A DNA stretch of 64,000 nt, taken from assembly GCF_008831285.2 (NCBI RefSeq), contig NC_045142.1:4595501-4659500 (forward strand). The letters run 5' to 3'. Origin of the DNA: Nymphaea colorata. Lineage: Eukaryota; Streptophyta; Magnoliopsida; Nymphaeales; Nymphaeaceae. The notes below the pieces were generated by a model. That model saw nothing but the letters and a program-made list of their open reading frames with translations. It was not told the DNA's origin and did not search any database. The translations under genes and the position numbers were made by a program. Position 1 is the first letter of the stretch. Every line of letters starts with the position of its first letter. Positions 1-21,884 of the stretch are shown piece by piece.

Positions 1-1370
1 TTGAAAAATAAACAAGCAATGTTCCTAGAAACCGAACTAATGACATGCATTGTCATGTACCTCTAACTCAACGAACTACATTATAGCCTTAGGGACGAAG
101 GTATTATAACATTAATTGATAATATTTGAGAAAAAGAATTGTTGTCTCGTCCTTTAGCATGAAGAGAAAAGCTTGGTTTATGTTCATATATTTTAGAAGG
201 CGTTTGAATTCACCTACCACAAGACGACTAGTTTCTGTCATCTCCGAGAACGAAAGAAACAAATGCGGCCGTGATAAGAGATGCGTATTGTTTAATGTAA
301 CGTGAGAAATCAAGAGGCTGCAATCTGCATTGAAAATAAGGAGCAGAAGTCGAGAAACTTACCATTTGCTGATGCTGAAGCCATGAAACAAGCAAGAATT
401 ACGGATAAGAGCACGACAGGGACCGCCATTGTTATTGGAAGAAGAAAGACGAGGAGGAGGCCGAGACAAAGAAGAATTGCTCATGGCAGGTCGATCGTCA
501 CATTTGTAGCATTTAGTTCTCTAGTTACGTGTCAGCACGAACTCGGTGGCCCTTGATGAAGCATTTGATTTATTGGTAAAAATAATAAGAAAAGGTGACG
601 GAGTGGTGACATATACATGGTTGTCACTAATAAATTCTAATTCGAGTAGGCGAGTACCCAACTTCAAATCTCATTTTAGGCTTATTCAAGCAGCCCCATA
701 ACTTATTTATAATCTTATTTTATTAAATAAAAATACATTATATGTATATATATATAAAATCTTATCAAGTTAAAGTCTTAAATTATTGCTGCTTTGGTTT
801 TAGTCAATAACATTCATGTTTTTTTTTTTTTCTAATTTCTGTTTTTTTTTTAATAGCTTCAACCCGTTATCTACTGAATCTAGTCTGCTGGATCTACAGC
901 TGTGTACTTAAAGACAAGCCATCTTATTGGCTCCCCACGTTCATTCATTTAATCAAACGGTAGAAACGGGAGTTTTTCTTTAAATTTTTAATAAAAGGAC
1001 GCCGTCACCTTGAGTTTGGAGCACAAGGATGGGTACTTCCTTTACTGGGAATGGCAAAAAGAGTGCTTTTATTACAAGATCTCGGTCAATGAGAGGAGCA
1101 TTGTACGTTTACAACACAATGTTTCGGGAATATATAATCTTAATAAAATGTAATGTACAATAATTAATAGATTTGAAAGCGGTACTTGTAATCACAATAC
1201 ATTTTCTTAAACAAGAACGTGATGTTTTTTCACATATGTGTTTGAATGATTATCAAACCCACACTTAAAAATCCGTAACCAACAAAATACATTTTATTTT
1301 TGGTCCATATCACAAAAAGATTTGCCGTCTCTTCGGCATCTGATGGAATGCATTCTCCAGCATTTTTGAA
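1..1370. other. Intergenic stretch, no gene recognised
   Basis: AT-rich DNA with poly(T) runs near 820 and 850. Short open frames at 104-313 and 302-556 show no family motif, signal peptide or splice context that I recognise. Nothing else could be supported here. Confidence 0.5.
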
Positions 1371-1611
1371 TAGGGGTGGGCATCGTGCCGACACTCATTT
1401 TGGCTGACCGGACCCGACCTCATTCAGCTCCGGCCTGGCCTGGGCTGGGTTTTAGTTTTAAAAAATTTAATATATTATATATATATATATATATATATGT
1501 ATAGATATATATATATATATAAAATAACAAAAAAATAAAAAAAATTATCGAGCCCAGGCCCTCGCCAAGGGCCTGAAAGCCCGACAGCCCCTGGCCCAAT
1601 GCCCACCCTTA
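1371..1611. mobile_element. MITE-like element with TAGGGGTGGGCAT termini
   Basis: The left end reads TAGGGGTGGGCAT and the right end ATGCCCACCCTTA, an inverted repeat of about 13 bp. The interior has GGCCTGGCC / CCCAGGCCC-type arms around a (TA)n core, so the element could fold back on itself. Size is about 241 bp. The 8-bp flanks (1363-1370 and 1612-1619) match poorly, so the target duplication is decayed or the ends are slightly misplaced. A non-autonomous hAT-like origin is inferred from end type and size. Confidence 0.55.
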
Positions 1612-2440
1612 ATTTGATAACGCAGGAATAACAACATAACCAGAATTTTTTTTACTAAAAAGCACTAGTGATGAATTTTTAATTTTTAAGGGCATCCACA
1701 TATAAATGAAAAAAATTGCTTTGAGGTGTCAATATAAAAGTAAGTTCTTTTTATGGGATCTGTGTGAGCAATTGCCCACACTGCCACACCTGCATCTGCC
1801 CCATTTTGTGTGAAGCATGTGTCCCACCCATATGTCCTGAGTCAAACGCACTCGGCCACTCCCAGGGCTGCGTTTGTTTTTCCTGTTTCTGACATGCCAG
1901 GAACCGGATACCTTGTTCCTGGCGTCCTGCATAACAGAATCAAATGGGTTCTGGGTATCTTCATGAAACTATTAACTTAGAATAGGACCAATCTTCACTT
2001 CTTGTGAATGAAGAAGTCCCACAGGAGCCCTGTTTCTTCTCTTATTCTTGCAAATGTTCACAGCAGAAAAATAATGCAAAAGAGAAGGAAAGCAAAAGAA
2101 TGCACAATGCCGTTCTCTGTTTCCTGCACACGAGTATTTAACAGAAGTAACAAAACTGCACACACGAGTAATATAGAAAGTAGAAGACGTCCATTCTTTT
2201 CCACATACTAGAACATTTGGATACAAGGCCTTTATATAGACAACAACCATAGAGAAAAAAAAACAAAATAAAAGCAATAAACTGATTGTGGTCCACTGTG
2301 GTCACCATTTACAGCCATGAAGGGAGTGAGGGATGACTGATTCGATTCTTCACAATCTAAAACTGAAGATTAAAGAGGAACATGATAATGCGCATGGTTC
2401 ATAAATGTGGAGATAATGGGAAGGCAACAAAGATACAAAT
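1612..2440. other. Intergenic DNA downstream of the malectin-LRR gene
   Basis: No gene recognised. Small open frames around 1729-2277 lie on both strands in the same interval and show no family motifs. The last part probably includes 3' flank of the minus-strand gene ending at 2514. Confidence 0.4.
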
Positions 2441-2446
2441 TTTATT
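2441..2446 (-). terminator. Candidate poly(A) signal AATAAA for the malectin-LRR gene
   Basis: Plus-strand TTTATT reads AATAAA on the minus strand, about 70 nt after the stop codon at 2514. That is a normal position for a plant near-upstream element. Cleavage site not determined. Confidence 0.4.
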
Positions 2447-2513
2447 GCAGAAAAAGGCACCTAACAGAGTTGTAAGAAACCAGAAGCACAAACAGGACAG
2501 GAGTATATGTCAT

Positions 2514-7633
<5,120 letters not shown>

Positions 7634-7683
7634 GGTTTGAAGAAGGAGAAGACTAAGAAGAAGACGACGATGATGATGAAGCG

Positions 7684-7692
7684 GTTTATAGC
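7684..7692 (-). promoter_or_regulatory. Candidate TATA box of the malectin-LRR gene
   Basis: The minus strand reads GCTATAAAC 51-59 nt upstream of the start codon, which would give a 5' UTR of about 20-25 nt rich in pyrimidine triplets. A second candidate, CTATATATCG, lies farther upstream (7743-7752). I cannot tell which one is used. Confidence 0.35.
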
Positions 7693-8128
7693 ATTCTCAC
7701 TCTTATTCATATCTTCTTGCTTAACACACATTCCAATGAGATCGATATATAGGAGGGGGCTGATATGTCTGTACAAGTGGGAATTTTATACCAGGTAAAA
7801 CACGTTCAATTTTTTAAGGGATAATAAAAGTTGTGCTTGAAATTTTCTTCTTTCATTCTGCGTGCGGTCTTTAACGGTATGAATGGACTCAAAAGAAGCG
7901 GGAAAATGAAAAAAACTTTCAACTTAATTTATCATGCCACTAGAAGTTAAAATTAGAAGTCTTTCATAACAAGTTTTCAAATGAAAAAATGGAGCTAACT
8001 TTTGGCGCAGGCAAAAAAATTGCTATATTTTCGGGGAGAAAAAGTTCAACGATACGACTTCCTAAAGTTTTGTAATATTTTACATTCTCGATTAGGGTAG
8101 CATTGACGCCTCGGATAAGATCAATGTA

Positions 8129-8290
8129 ATGGTGGAGTTAGAATTTTTTGGCTAAGTCTTATAAAAATTTTCATTTATGAGGGGACACAACATATATAAA
8201 TAAGTAAATAATTATAAGAAATTTATGTGAAAATATGTAAAAATAAATACAAATTTTGTTGGTGGTGTGAGCAGTCCTAGCTCTGCTACT
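8129..8290. mobile_element. Small TIR element, TGGCGGAGCYA family
   Basis: Left end AATGGTGGAGTTAGAA and right end CCTAGCTCTGCTACTGG form an imperfect inverted repeat round an AT-rich core. The same kind of ends recur at 17220-17367, 17448-17600 and 55025-55215, which supports a short dispersed non-autonomous family. Confidence 0.5.
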
Positions 8291-9814
8291 GGATCAATGC
8301 ATCTTCAGCTTGATTTGCAACCATTTTCTTATGGTCCATGAGAGTAATGCTAATGCATAGTCCCGCACCCATCTGACCAATTATGTTATGCCCTTTGAAA
8401 ACAATTTTTTTCATAAAAGACAATGGTAGTGTCATTTCATTCAAATTACTAATGTTTTTTGCTTGGGGATGTTTGATTGCCTTGAATTTTAGGTCTTGAG
8501 AACCGTGGATTTAAAATCAAAACCTCCCTTATTCAATCTTCACTTTAACTTTTTCTCAAAAAAACTGACTTAAGATCCTTAGTTTGTTAAACCATGGATT
8601 TTACCATCCATTTTTTACTACATCAACAAAAACATGCCACATCAGATCCATGAATTTTAAACACCCATTATAAGTAAAGACAAAGAAGGGTTAAAATGAG
8701 CAATATTCGTAAGGAAAAGTGAAGCCCTAGAAACACAAACAAAGATAGACTGTCAATGATCTATATTAGCCTCAGATCTCTAATTTAAGATGATCGAAAA
8801 TTTGGGTGGGTTTAGTATTGTTCAATCTGCCAACCAATTCTCCCTCTTTCTCAGACCATATACCCACACAAGGGGGGAGAGAGAGGGGGCCCACCTAGGT
8901 CATGGCCCCACCCCAACTAATTGAAAAAAAAGTACATTGAAAAAATTTAAAACTTTTAGTTGTGCAATGTCTTTTTTAGATTTGGGTTTAGTTTGCCCTA
9001 CCTGGATCCGAAGTTGAACCGTTTGGACCGCCCATAAAAAAAAATCCTGTCTCCGCCCCTGTACCCAAAGCTTCCCCATTCAAGTCCGTTATTAGTTTGA
9101 ATAATGGTGTATAAAAAATGCACATCTCAAACCACCTCGAGTTTAAGTCAACCGTGCCTCATTTTATTCATGTTCCCCAAACCTGTAAGTTTTAGTGGTG
9201 ACTTGAAATTCTGGCTCGGGTCATTGTTAAAGCTAGAGAAAACGCAAGTTGGACTTTCCTTTTATTAAGAGCAGAGTTGTCAACCTAGTGACTAAATTGC
9301 AAATCAAGCAAAGTTGGCATTCTTGATCAGTTCCTTTTTCGTTAAGATTCTAATTTTCAGACTCAGGTATGGGCATGCTCCCGTCCACTTACAAAGTCTT
9401 GCAATCAAGAGAGAAATAATTTTAGTATACACGGCAAAGTTCGATCAGAGAGCTATTCAGTGGTTGCATTCTTTGGAGTGAACAAGAGATTAATAACCCA
9501 CTGCACATAAAAGAAGTCTGCAGACTTCCTATAAATTTTCCTACCTTAGAGGTCATGAGCTGTGTAGTGTAAGTGCAACTCTCTCGTCACCTCCACAAAA
9601 TACACTTCAGTCGAACGAGGAGGATCCCGTGTAGTGCACGTAAACTATACACGCAAAAGGCGTATATGCACCTTGCAATTCCAAAAGGTGAAATTTGCAA
9701 CTTCAACCTTCAACAAAATTTAAGGTCCACTCCTGAATCAAATTGTTTATATATGAGTGCCTTTGATTGTTATAAAATTTAATTTATATATTCCATCGCA
9801 TGGAAAGACGCACC

Positions 9815-9980
9815 TGGTTATATGCCTCATATTAATGCACAAATTTTTGTGTTGAGTATGGTTAATGATTAAAATACTTTTAATTTATATTGAAAAAAAA
9901 CTTTTTGTAAAAACAAAAATGAAAAAGAAAAAAATGAAACTATTAGGGAAGACATTTTTTAACAAATTACTAAAATATCC
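9815..9980. repeat. Dispersed repeat, copy 1 of 4
   Basis: Starts GGTTATATG, contains GAGTATGGTTAATG, then a run resembling TTACATTGAAAAAAACTTT and ACAAAAATGAAAA, and ends near AAAATATCC. The same order of blocks occurs at 11234-11360, 23189-23282 and 48255-48390. No coding capacity and no clear termini were seen. Confidence 0.5.
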
Positions 9981-10431
9981 TTCCTTCCTTCACTGCATAG
10001 AGTGCACCATGAAATCCTTTTCATCCTAAGCGGCTGCGTTGAAATCCTTTACGTATTTAAAAATCCATGGAAGAGTGGTGTATAAGTATTTACGAAGTCT
10101 GAACTATACTTATGGATCAAGTTGGCGATTGGTTCAGCAATATTGAAGTCCAAAACTTCAAAGAGAAGCATCCACGTAATTGCATTGCTAAGGCAAATGA
10201 AGTCCTGTACTATACACGTTCAGCAGTATGTGATCACCAGACTTGTGAAGGTGCTTTATTATACAGAACAGTGAGCACCAAAGTGACAGACGCATACTAC
10301 GGGACCATGGGTCTGCTCTGTCAATGCTACTAAGGGGCGCAATGAGTCCGATCTAATTTAAGCTCGAATTAGAACTTGCCTCTATAAAATTGACTCAAGC
10401 TGAACTTGTTGAGTCGAGCTTGAGTTAAAAC

Positions 10432-10515
10432 TTAAATTAAAAACGAGTTGCGTTCGAGTTACATGAGCTCAATTTAAATTAAAAACGAGTTGAGTTCGAG
10501 TTACATGAGCTCAAT
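10432..10515. repeat. 42-bp tandem duplication
   Basis: Two nearly identical 42-bp units containing AAACGAGTTG, TTCGAGTTACATGAGCTC and TTAAATTAA. They differ at about one position. They lie inside a decayed GAGCTCGA-type element. Confidence 0.75.
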
Positions 10516-11233
10516 TTGTTTAAACTTGGCTCCATTCTTGTCTTCCTTATTTGTTATCTTTCAGGGGTATGTTCTTACTTTTTCATGAATTTTAACATGT
10601 TTTATTTTTATTTTAAAAATATATGAATAAAGTGACATGAGCTTCGAGTGAAGCCCAACCTTCAACTCTATTTTGCCCCATAAAACTCCACTCGAACTCC
10701 AGCGAAAAAATATGCGACTCAAGCCAAGCTCAAGCTTGCCTCGTAAAACTCAACTCAAACTTGAACTGAACAATATATGACTCGACTCCAACTCATTCAC
10801 TGGTTACATAGACTCTCAGGAGACTTTGAGTTGGCCTAGAGGAGCACCGTGTCATGCAGCACGGGGGTGCAACTCTTCGAGCGACCGTTTTCCTTTTTAT
10901 CATGAAATCAAAAAAATCTCAAACATTAAATCAATCTCGGGATGCTATCTGCCCTCATAGCTGAGGGCTAGTGGGCGGTGACATCGTGCTTTTCATTGCT
11001 GTCTTCACAAGGGGCCCCGGGAGACTATTTCTCTAATCAAGGTTACTTACTTTAGTCATTTGCACAACCAAACACCCACTTCCATACCTGCTTCATCGTA
11101 AGGCCGGCCCGAGCTCCAATTATATCCAACCTTTGGTTACGGATGGAGATGTATGATCAGAGTCTTTAATACCAGGAGTTGTGTGCATATCTGGTGTACC
11201 CAACAAATATGCACCCATCAAACTAATAGACAT

Positions 11234-11360
11234 GGTTATATGGGCTATACTAATACATGGAATTTTATGAGTAGTATGGTTAATGCAAAAATATCTTTAA
11301 TTTACATTAAAAAAACACAAAAATGAAAATCGAAAGAAGTAAAAAAAACTACAAAAAACG
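11234..11360. repeat. Dispersed repeat, copy 2 of 4
   Basis: GGTTATATG, GTAGTATGGTTAATGCAAAA, TTTACATTAAAAAAAC and ACAAAAATGAAAATCG occur in the same order as in the copy at 9815-9980. Confidence 0.5.
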
Positions 11361-12922
11361 TTTCTTTTAAAAACACAGAAAAATGTCTATGTGCCCTTTT
11401 AAGGCATATATAAGTTGCGTGCACGCAACTACTCTTAAGGGTGAGGGTTGTATTTTTAATCTTTCTTTTTCTTTTTTTGTAATATCTTCTTTTATTCCTT
11501 TGAAGACCCTCATTTTTTCCTTTATCTATGAATATTTTGGTCATTACACACTATGCATACCTAGCAAAATACCATCCCTCCCTATTGCCCAAAACAACCT
11601 ACCAAAGGTTATGCCTTAAACAAATGTCAATCAACGGCTATTTGCTGTCAGAGTCTTTTAAAGTGGTTTTGTAAAAAAGATTCAAACCAAAGTCTCGGCT
11701 CAGGGGGGTTGGCACTCTTGTTGGGAAGAGAGCTGGTAGGCAGACGTCTGTACCTATTAAATTACTGGAGCATCAACTCTCAGTGTTACGAAAAAGAGAA
11801 AGCCTTTGACACTCAAGCTCAGTAGGAATAGCACCTTAAGGCTTCAAAGCAGATTTTGTTTCGTAGGGGGCTGTTTGGTGCTCGTAACAAACGATCTGCC
11901 CTAAAGATTAGAGCATGTCTGTGATGAATTTGCCTCAGTCTATGAGATTAGAGCATGTTTGTGATGAATTTGCTCCAATCTATGAGATAGATTCATAAAA
12001 CAACAACACAACTTTTATTCACAAACGACAAATAGAAGGATAAAAAACTTCAGACTTTCTTTTAAACAGTATAATTGACTGAGCATTAAACTTAATAAAA
12101 ATGATAAAAAAAGTCCGAAAAGTTGTGGTTTGAATTTGACGAAATGGAAAATACCATGAAAAAAAAAGGTTGCCCCTATCGTATCGGCTTCATTCCTTTG
12201 CACGTTGTAATGACGTTGCACGTTGCTTTGTGTGTTGGAGTTTCCCATCCACAGATATGATCTTCATGTTGAGTTATGAAGGCTGAACTGGCCATGAAAT
12301 TGCCGTCTTCCACTTAAATTTCTTTCTATTCTTATTCTTTTCTCATGCTTTGTTATCATGTTTGTGTATGGTATTTATCTTGATTAAAGGTTGAAGGCCG
12401 ATCCTCCTGCAGCGATATAACCGAAGCCCTTCCAACAGCATGCTTACTTTTTTACCATAATAGTTCGACAGCTGTCTTAATGAGTAAAAAGTTAAACGTT
12501 AGCAAAACAGCCTTTTCACCAGCATGTTCTTCACCATAATGGTTTGCCGGTGCGAGGTCAAGGACCTAGCCATCCCTAAGATGCATGAAAAGATGACTTA
12601 TATTTAAGCTATTTTCTTTATGTAGTCCTTTCAGTTAGCAATGTACAGCTAGCTCAAAGCAAGATATAACATCTTTGGACAGAAAACAAGACCCTTCAGG
12701 GTTGTTGGTAATAGTAATAAACTCTTACTTTATGAATCTGCCCACAGTAAAAGTTTGTTACTGCTGCCAAACTAACCCGTTCAAGATACTTTCAGATTAG
12801 GTATTCAGCCCATCAACTTTGTTTTGGGTCTACCTGGGTATGATTATAAAACTCTCAATTCTCTCCACTTTCATCCAACGCATGAACCATGAGATCAGAT
12901 AACATGTTTATATTGTAGACAC

Positions 12923-13150
12923 AGATCTGTTGGCCATGAGAAGGGAGGGGAGCTTACTGAAGCTGTTAACAGGAGACCTTACAGTGTGATCTTAGCTGAA
13001 GAAATGGAGAAAGCACAAATATCGGTGACTAATACATTTCTTCAAGTTCTTGATGACGGTGGATTGACAGAAGGGAAAGGAAGAACAGAGGACTTCGCAG
13101 ACATTACGACCATCAGGACAGCTTTGCTACCTGGACCTCAATTACTGTTA
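12923..13150 (+). pseudogene. HSP101/ClpB AAA+ chaperone gene fragment
   Basis: One open frame reads [18 protein letters not shown], then [20 protein letters not shown]-like [10 protein letters not shown], and [12 protein letters not shown]. This is the D2 ATPase segment of plant HSP101/ClpB, around and after Walker B, where intact proteins have YSVILFDEVEKAH and LLQVLDDGRLTDGQGRT. Here the Walker B stretch is altered (LAEEMEKA instead of LFDEVEKA), and after GRTEDF the match fades until a stop at 13181. Nothing of the rest of the roughly 900-aa protein is nearby. It is an isolated, drifting copy and not expected to work. Confidence 0.75.
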
Positions 13151-13480
13151 AATACAAGCACCAAAACCTCCATATTTTTATAAGCTTATGCTAGGAAATC
13201 ATTTCAAAGTCATTCTAATGATTATAATAAACTGTTTAGAACACGGGTTGTCTCATTCTGGTGGCATGTGGGGGAATTGAGAAACGATTGTCTCTTCCAA
13301 GTGGGTGTACCTTCCCCTGCTCAGCGTTCAGATGATCACTGTTATAAAAAGAAAAAAATAAAAAACTTGGAACAGAATGTAACCTTCATGGTCCTTTGGC
13401 TCTGGGTAGATAGTATGACGTCTATCTTCCCTATAAGGTCGACGACTGCTTGTCATCGAGAGAGAGAGAGAGAGAGGTAG

Positions 13481-13486
13481 TTTATT
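13481..13486 (-). terminator. Possible poly(A) signal for the CRK gene
   Basis: AATAAA on the minus strand about 270 nt after the stop codon at 13757. The distance is long but within range for plant 3' UTRs. Weak call. Confidence 0.25.
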
Positions 13487-13756
13487 TTCAAGTTCAAGAA
13501 GTCTTGGGAACCAAACAGTTAAATCCTGGACAAGTTCAGCCCAAAAGAATTCAACACCCCAAGCATGTCTTGGTATGAACAAGAAATCTTCTTACTATAA
13601 AAAGGAACAGTCACTGTTTTTCATTTGAAAATAAACCATTTCACTGCGATGCACCCCTGACATCAAGCCAGTCATCATGCTCGATGAGGTTGAAACTTCA
13701 AAACCCATTGACCACAACCTCATTTTTTTGTCCGTGGTGTTGACCAACTCTTTGTG

Positions 13757-18704
<4,948 letters not shown>

Positions 18705-18805
18705 TGATCTTCAAAAAAGAAGCGTCGTTCGAAGCGATGGCTTCACTGTTTCCGGGAAGACAAGAACGCAGCAGTCGCCATTACTGCGAAGTGTAAGAAA
18801 AGTAT

Positions 18806-19012
18806 GGTCATGGAGGCCAGAGGAAGGCGGGCCAATGACCAGCAATTGTAAGCCTTATTTCTACATGCTGCAACTCAGGTTTTGTTTATCTATTGACACA
18901 ATGGATGATAACAGCGTGATCATGGAGGCCAGACAGGAGACAGTCAGACAGTGACCTGTGACCTACGATATTATAAAGCCTCATCTTTGCGTGCTGCGTC
19001 TTAGTTATTTCT
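18806..19012. repeat. Diverged tandem duplication upstream of the CRK gene
   Basis: TCATGGAGGCCAGA occurs at 18808 and again about 111 bp later (18919). Each copy is followed by a GACC block, then a TAAGCCT / AAAGCCT block, a TGCTGC block and a pyrimidine stretch. It covers the 100-310 bp before the CRK start codon and so may be promoter. A minus-strand TATA-like CTTTATAAT lies in the second copy (about 18970). Confidence 0.45.
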
Positions 19013-19193
19013 CTTTTCTCTTATAATTTAAAAGTAGGCAGTTGGGCCATTATGAAGGGAAGATAAAGGAGCATGACATGATTCCCTATGCCTTATGAAA
19101 GGATCCTAATTCGTCCAGTTGGTCTCTGCAGGCCTATAATTGCTCGGGATCTGCATGTTCAGCAACGAAGCAACAGTTAGTTCCTGTTTATTA

Positions 19194-19250
19194 ATCTTTC
19201 TCGGCCTTTTTGGCTAACATACAGTGTAATAGTTAGCTCTGTGCTTAGTT
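19194..19250 (+). pseudogene. U2 snRNA 5'-end fragment
   Basis: CTTTCTCGGCC, TTTTTGGCTAA and CAGTGTAATA follow each other in the order of the U2 snRNA 5' end (CTTTCTCGGCCTTTTGGCTA, then AAGTGTAGTAT). One T is inserted and later positions drift. No plant snRNA upstream element was seen, and the rest of U2 (Sm site, 3' loops) is absent. Probably a truncated retro-copy. Confidence 0.55.
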
Positions 19251-19804
19251 TCTTCATTTGAAAACCGAAGTTTTGGTTTACTTTGCTAAGGTGATCAGCT
19301 GATGTTTATGTATAACTCATCCAGTTGGCTCTACAGACCTGTTTGGCTCATTGCTGGATCGAGGTCTCCACGTTGTGCTACTAGGTCGAAATCGTTGTCT
19401 GTCTTCTTTATTTGGATATGTAAACACCTTGTTCTTAAAATGCATGTTCCTAAAAGACATAATCCAAAAACTCTACGTTCTTACTTGTTAAAGCATGTTA
19501 TATTTATAAATGTTATTCTTCAATCTTACAACCATTGCTGAACATAATCACAATATGATTCTTGGAACAAAACCATACGTGCCAATAGTGTTCTTCTCAT
19601 CAAATTAATTGACGGGAATAAGAATGTCTAGGGACGTTTGGTTGATGTGGCCCTCTCATGCAATGTTTAGAGAGACAGAGGAAGCCACGAGCTTAATTCT
19701 TCGTGATATTTAATTAGAGGCTAAAAACAATCTCATTTCAACACTTTTTTTTTTTGTAGAAGATGAACTTTCAAATCTGCATAAGAAAGATGTTCTTGTT
19801 GTTA

Positions 19805-19965
19805 CCAATGTTATCCGTATCGCATGGGTATCATACGATATATATACCGTATATGTTTAAAAAACATATATGATACACTTACGATACATAATACGCTCAT
19901 GTATCGTAAGCATAACGCCGATATGGGTGATACATCCTCGTATCATACGATATAAGGAAAAACAT
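19805..19965. repeat. Palindromic ATACGATA-rich segment
   Basis: Repeated blocks such as ATCATACGATAT, CTTACGATACATAA and ATGTATCGTAAGC occur in both orientations over about 160 bp. The left and right parts can pair. A MITE or satellite-like relic is possible; no termini could be set. Confidence 0.4.
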
Positions 19966-20306
19966 AAAAATGGGCTCGGCGGCCTCTTTTTGCATTATGT
20001 TTTAAAAACTCAATGCTCCTCTCTCTCTCTCTCTTCTTGTTTCTAAATAGTTCAAGAGACATGGGAGGAAGAGATTTTGTCAATTTTCATAAAAAATAAT
20101 GAGGATTTATTGATTTGAGAGAATCTACTGGCCGATGAAGAAGCTTTCTCATAGCGAAAACAATGGGAAGCTTGGAGAAAGAGAGTTTTTTGGTTTATAA
20201 CACAAAGAAGGTAAAAATTACTCATTTGCACTATTGAATTGTTCATTTCTTTTATTTCCAGCAGTTAATAGTAGGTTTGTACTTGTTTTGCGAAGATATA
20301 ATGTAA

Positions 20307-21405
20307 GACCCTATATGGCAGTGGTGTACAAGGGTAAATTTCAACGATAGGTTAAAAGTTACGTGTAATTTTTGTGAGCAAATCATATCAGGAGGGATCT
20401 CTCGCTTTAAACACCATATAGCCAGTACACACACTGATGTGACTCAATGCACCATTGCCACCCTATGTCAGGCACCAATGTTTGGAGTTTATTACTGATG
20501 TGAAAGCAAATAGAATTAGATGTAGGATATGGGAACCCCTATGAAGAGCAAGGAAGTGAAGGTGAAGATGTTGAGCTCGAACAAGAAGATGTTGATGCCA
20601 ATTTGGGAACAGCTAAAGGGAAAGACATTATGCATAGTGGTGGTTCTTCATTATATGCAACCATAAAACAAAGAAGTGCAAGTACAATTTTATGAGGACG
20701 TGGTAGAGTCATGGTGGTACTATTGGAACTGGTGGTGATAGAGTACTAAATATAAGGTTGAGTATTGGATCTAGTTTAGTCAAGAATTTTTTCCCCACTT
20801 ATACTGCTGCATATTCTCAACTTGAGATTCATATAGCCATGTGTTCAAAAGAGATTACTGGCGCAACAGATGATACTATAGGGTGGTGGTTTTATTACAC
20901 ATCCATTCCCTTTAATGCAGCAAACTCTATTCATATTCAGCCTATAGCAGATATCATTGCTTTTGTAGATTGAGGGTATAAAATGCCTTCTTATTAGAAA
21001 TTGCGAGGTAAATTCTTAATAATGTAGTTAGAGATGTCAGGGTATACCGTGATGAATTGATATTGAGCTGGGAAGACTCAGAATGCAATGTAATGACATA
21101 AGGGTGGATATACATAAAAAAAAAAAACATTGGTAAACTTCTTTGTATATCGCCCCTTAAGCACAATATTCTTAAAATCTATTGATTTGTTTGATACCCT
21201 TAATATTGCTATATGTTTTGTGTGAGATTTTTCATAATGTTATACAAGAAGTTGGACCTAAGAATGTTGTATAATTTATCATGATAATGCAACAAATAAT
21301 AAAGCTACTCGTGAAATGTTAGCAGCACAATATAGGACCTTTTATTGGAGCCCATGTGCTATTCACTGTTTAAATTTAATGCTAGAGTTTCTTTTCTCTT
21401 GTTGA
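20307..21405 (+). pseudogene. Degenerate hAT transposase (BED finger + DUF659)
   Basis: Translating across stops gives DPIWQ, then a BED-type zinc finger (VTCNFCEQIISGGISRFKHH, Cys pair and His pair present). An acidic/Ser stretch follows (GGSSLYATIKQ), then DUF659-like blocks: DDTIGWWFYYTSIPFNAA, HIQPIADIIA, and later DNATNNKATREML and FYWSPCAIHCLNLMLE. Intact relatives read IGRFFYENGIPFNAA and FWSPCAAHCLDLMLE (from memory). The frame is broken by several stops and shifts, and the C-terminal hATC dimerisation region is missing. Terminal repeats were not identified. Confidence 0.75.
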
Positions 21406-21884
21406 GCAGTAGGATGAAATGTTCCTCCTATCCATGCAACAGTAATTAGTAGTGTTGAGACCTAAAAAAAAAAAAAAAATTCTAACAGAGAATCGAAGTA
21501 TGCAGATTTTCATATGACAAGTTCCTACCTCTATTTAGTGGTTTTATTGTCTTCATTCTTTATTCCATTCCCTTCTTCCGAATCCTTCACCATGTTCATC
21601 CTTTCCCCCGATTCTTCTATAAGATACCCCATCGGTGAGAAGTTAATCCGGGTCGTTAGCAAAGTAACGTACATTATACATACATTATACGGTCACCCTT
21701 CACCTTATACCATATGAACTGATCATAAGTCCAGTTGCGGGGAACAGAAACTGCATGTCAGTAATGATTTAATTCCACCTCTGCCACAAAAAGTTTATCA
21801 GATCTCATATGAACTCCAAATTAATACTTAAGGTTCATCTTCATTGGCATCTCGCTACTGAAGCTAAATTTGCTTGTATTTGAT

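Larger units (their letters stand above)
7700..12922. other. Long intergenic region, repeats only
   Basis: No gene recognised over 5.2 kb. It holds a TIR element (8129-8290), two copies of a dispersed repeat (9815-9980, 11234-11360), a 42-bp tandem duplication (10432-10515) inside a GAGCTCGA-rich relic (about 10340-10800), and a 40-bp tandem duplication (11905-11985). Open frames at 9573, 10112, 11302 and 12015 show no family features. Confidence 0.5.

Noticed and set aside
302..556. 84-aa basic plus-strand frame
   Set aside because: No homolog recognised, no promoter or splice context, and composition like the surrounding DNA.
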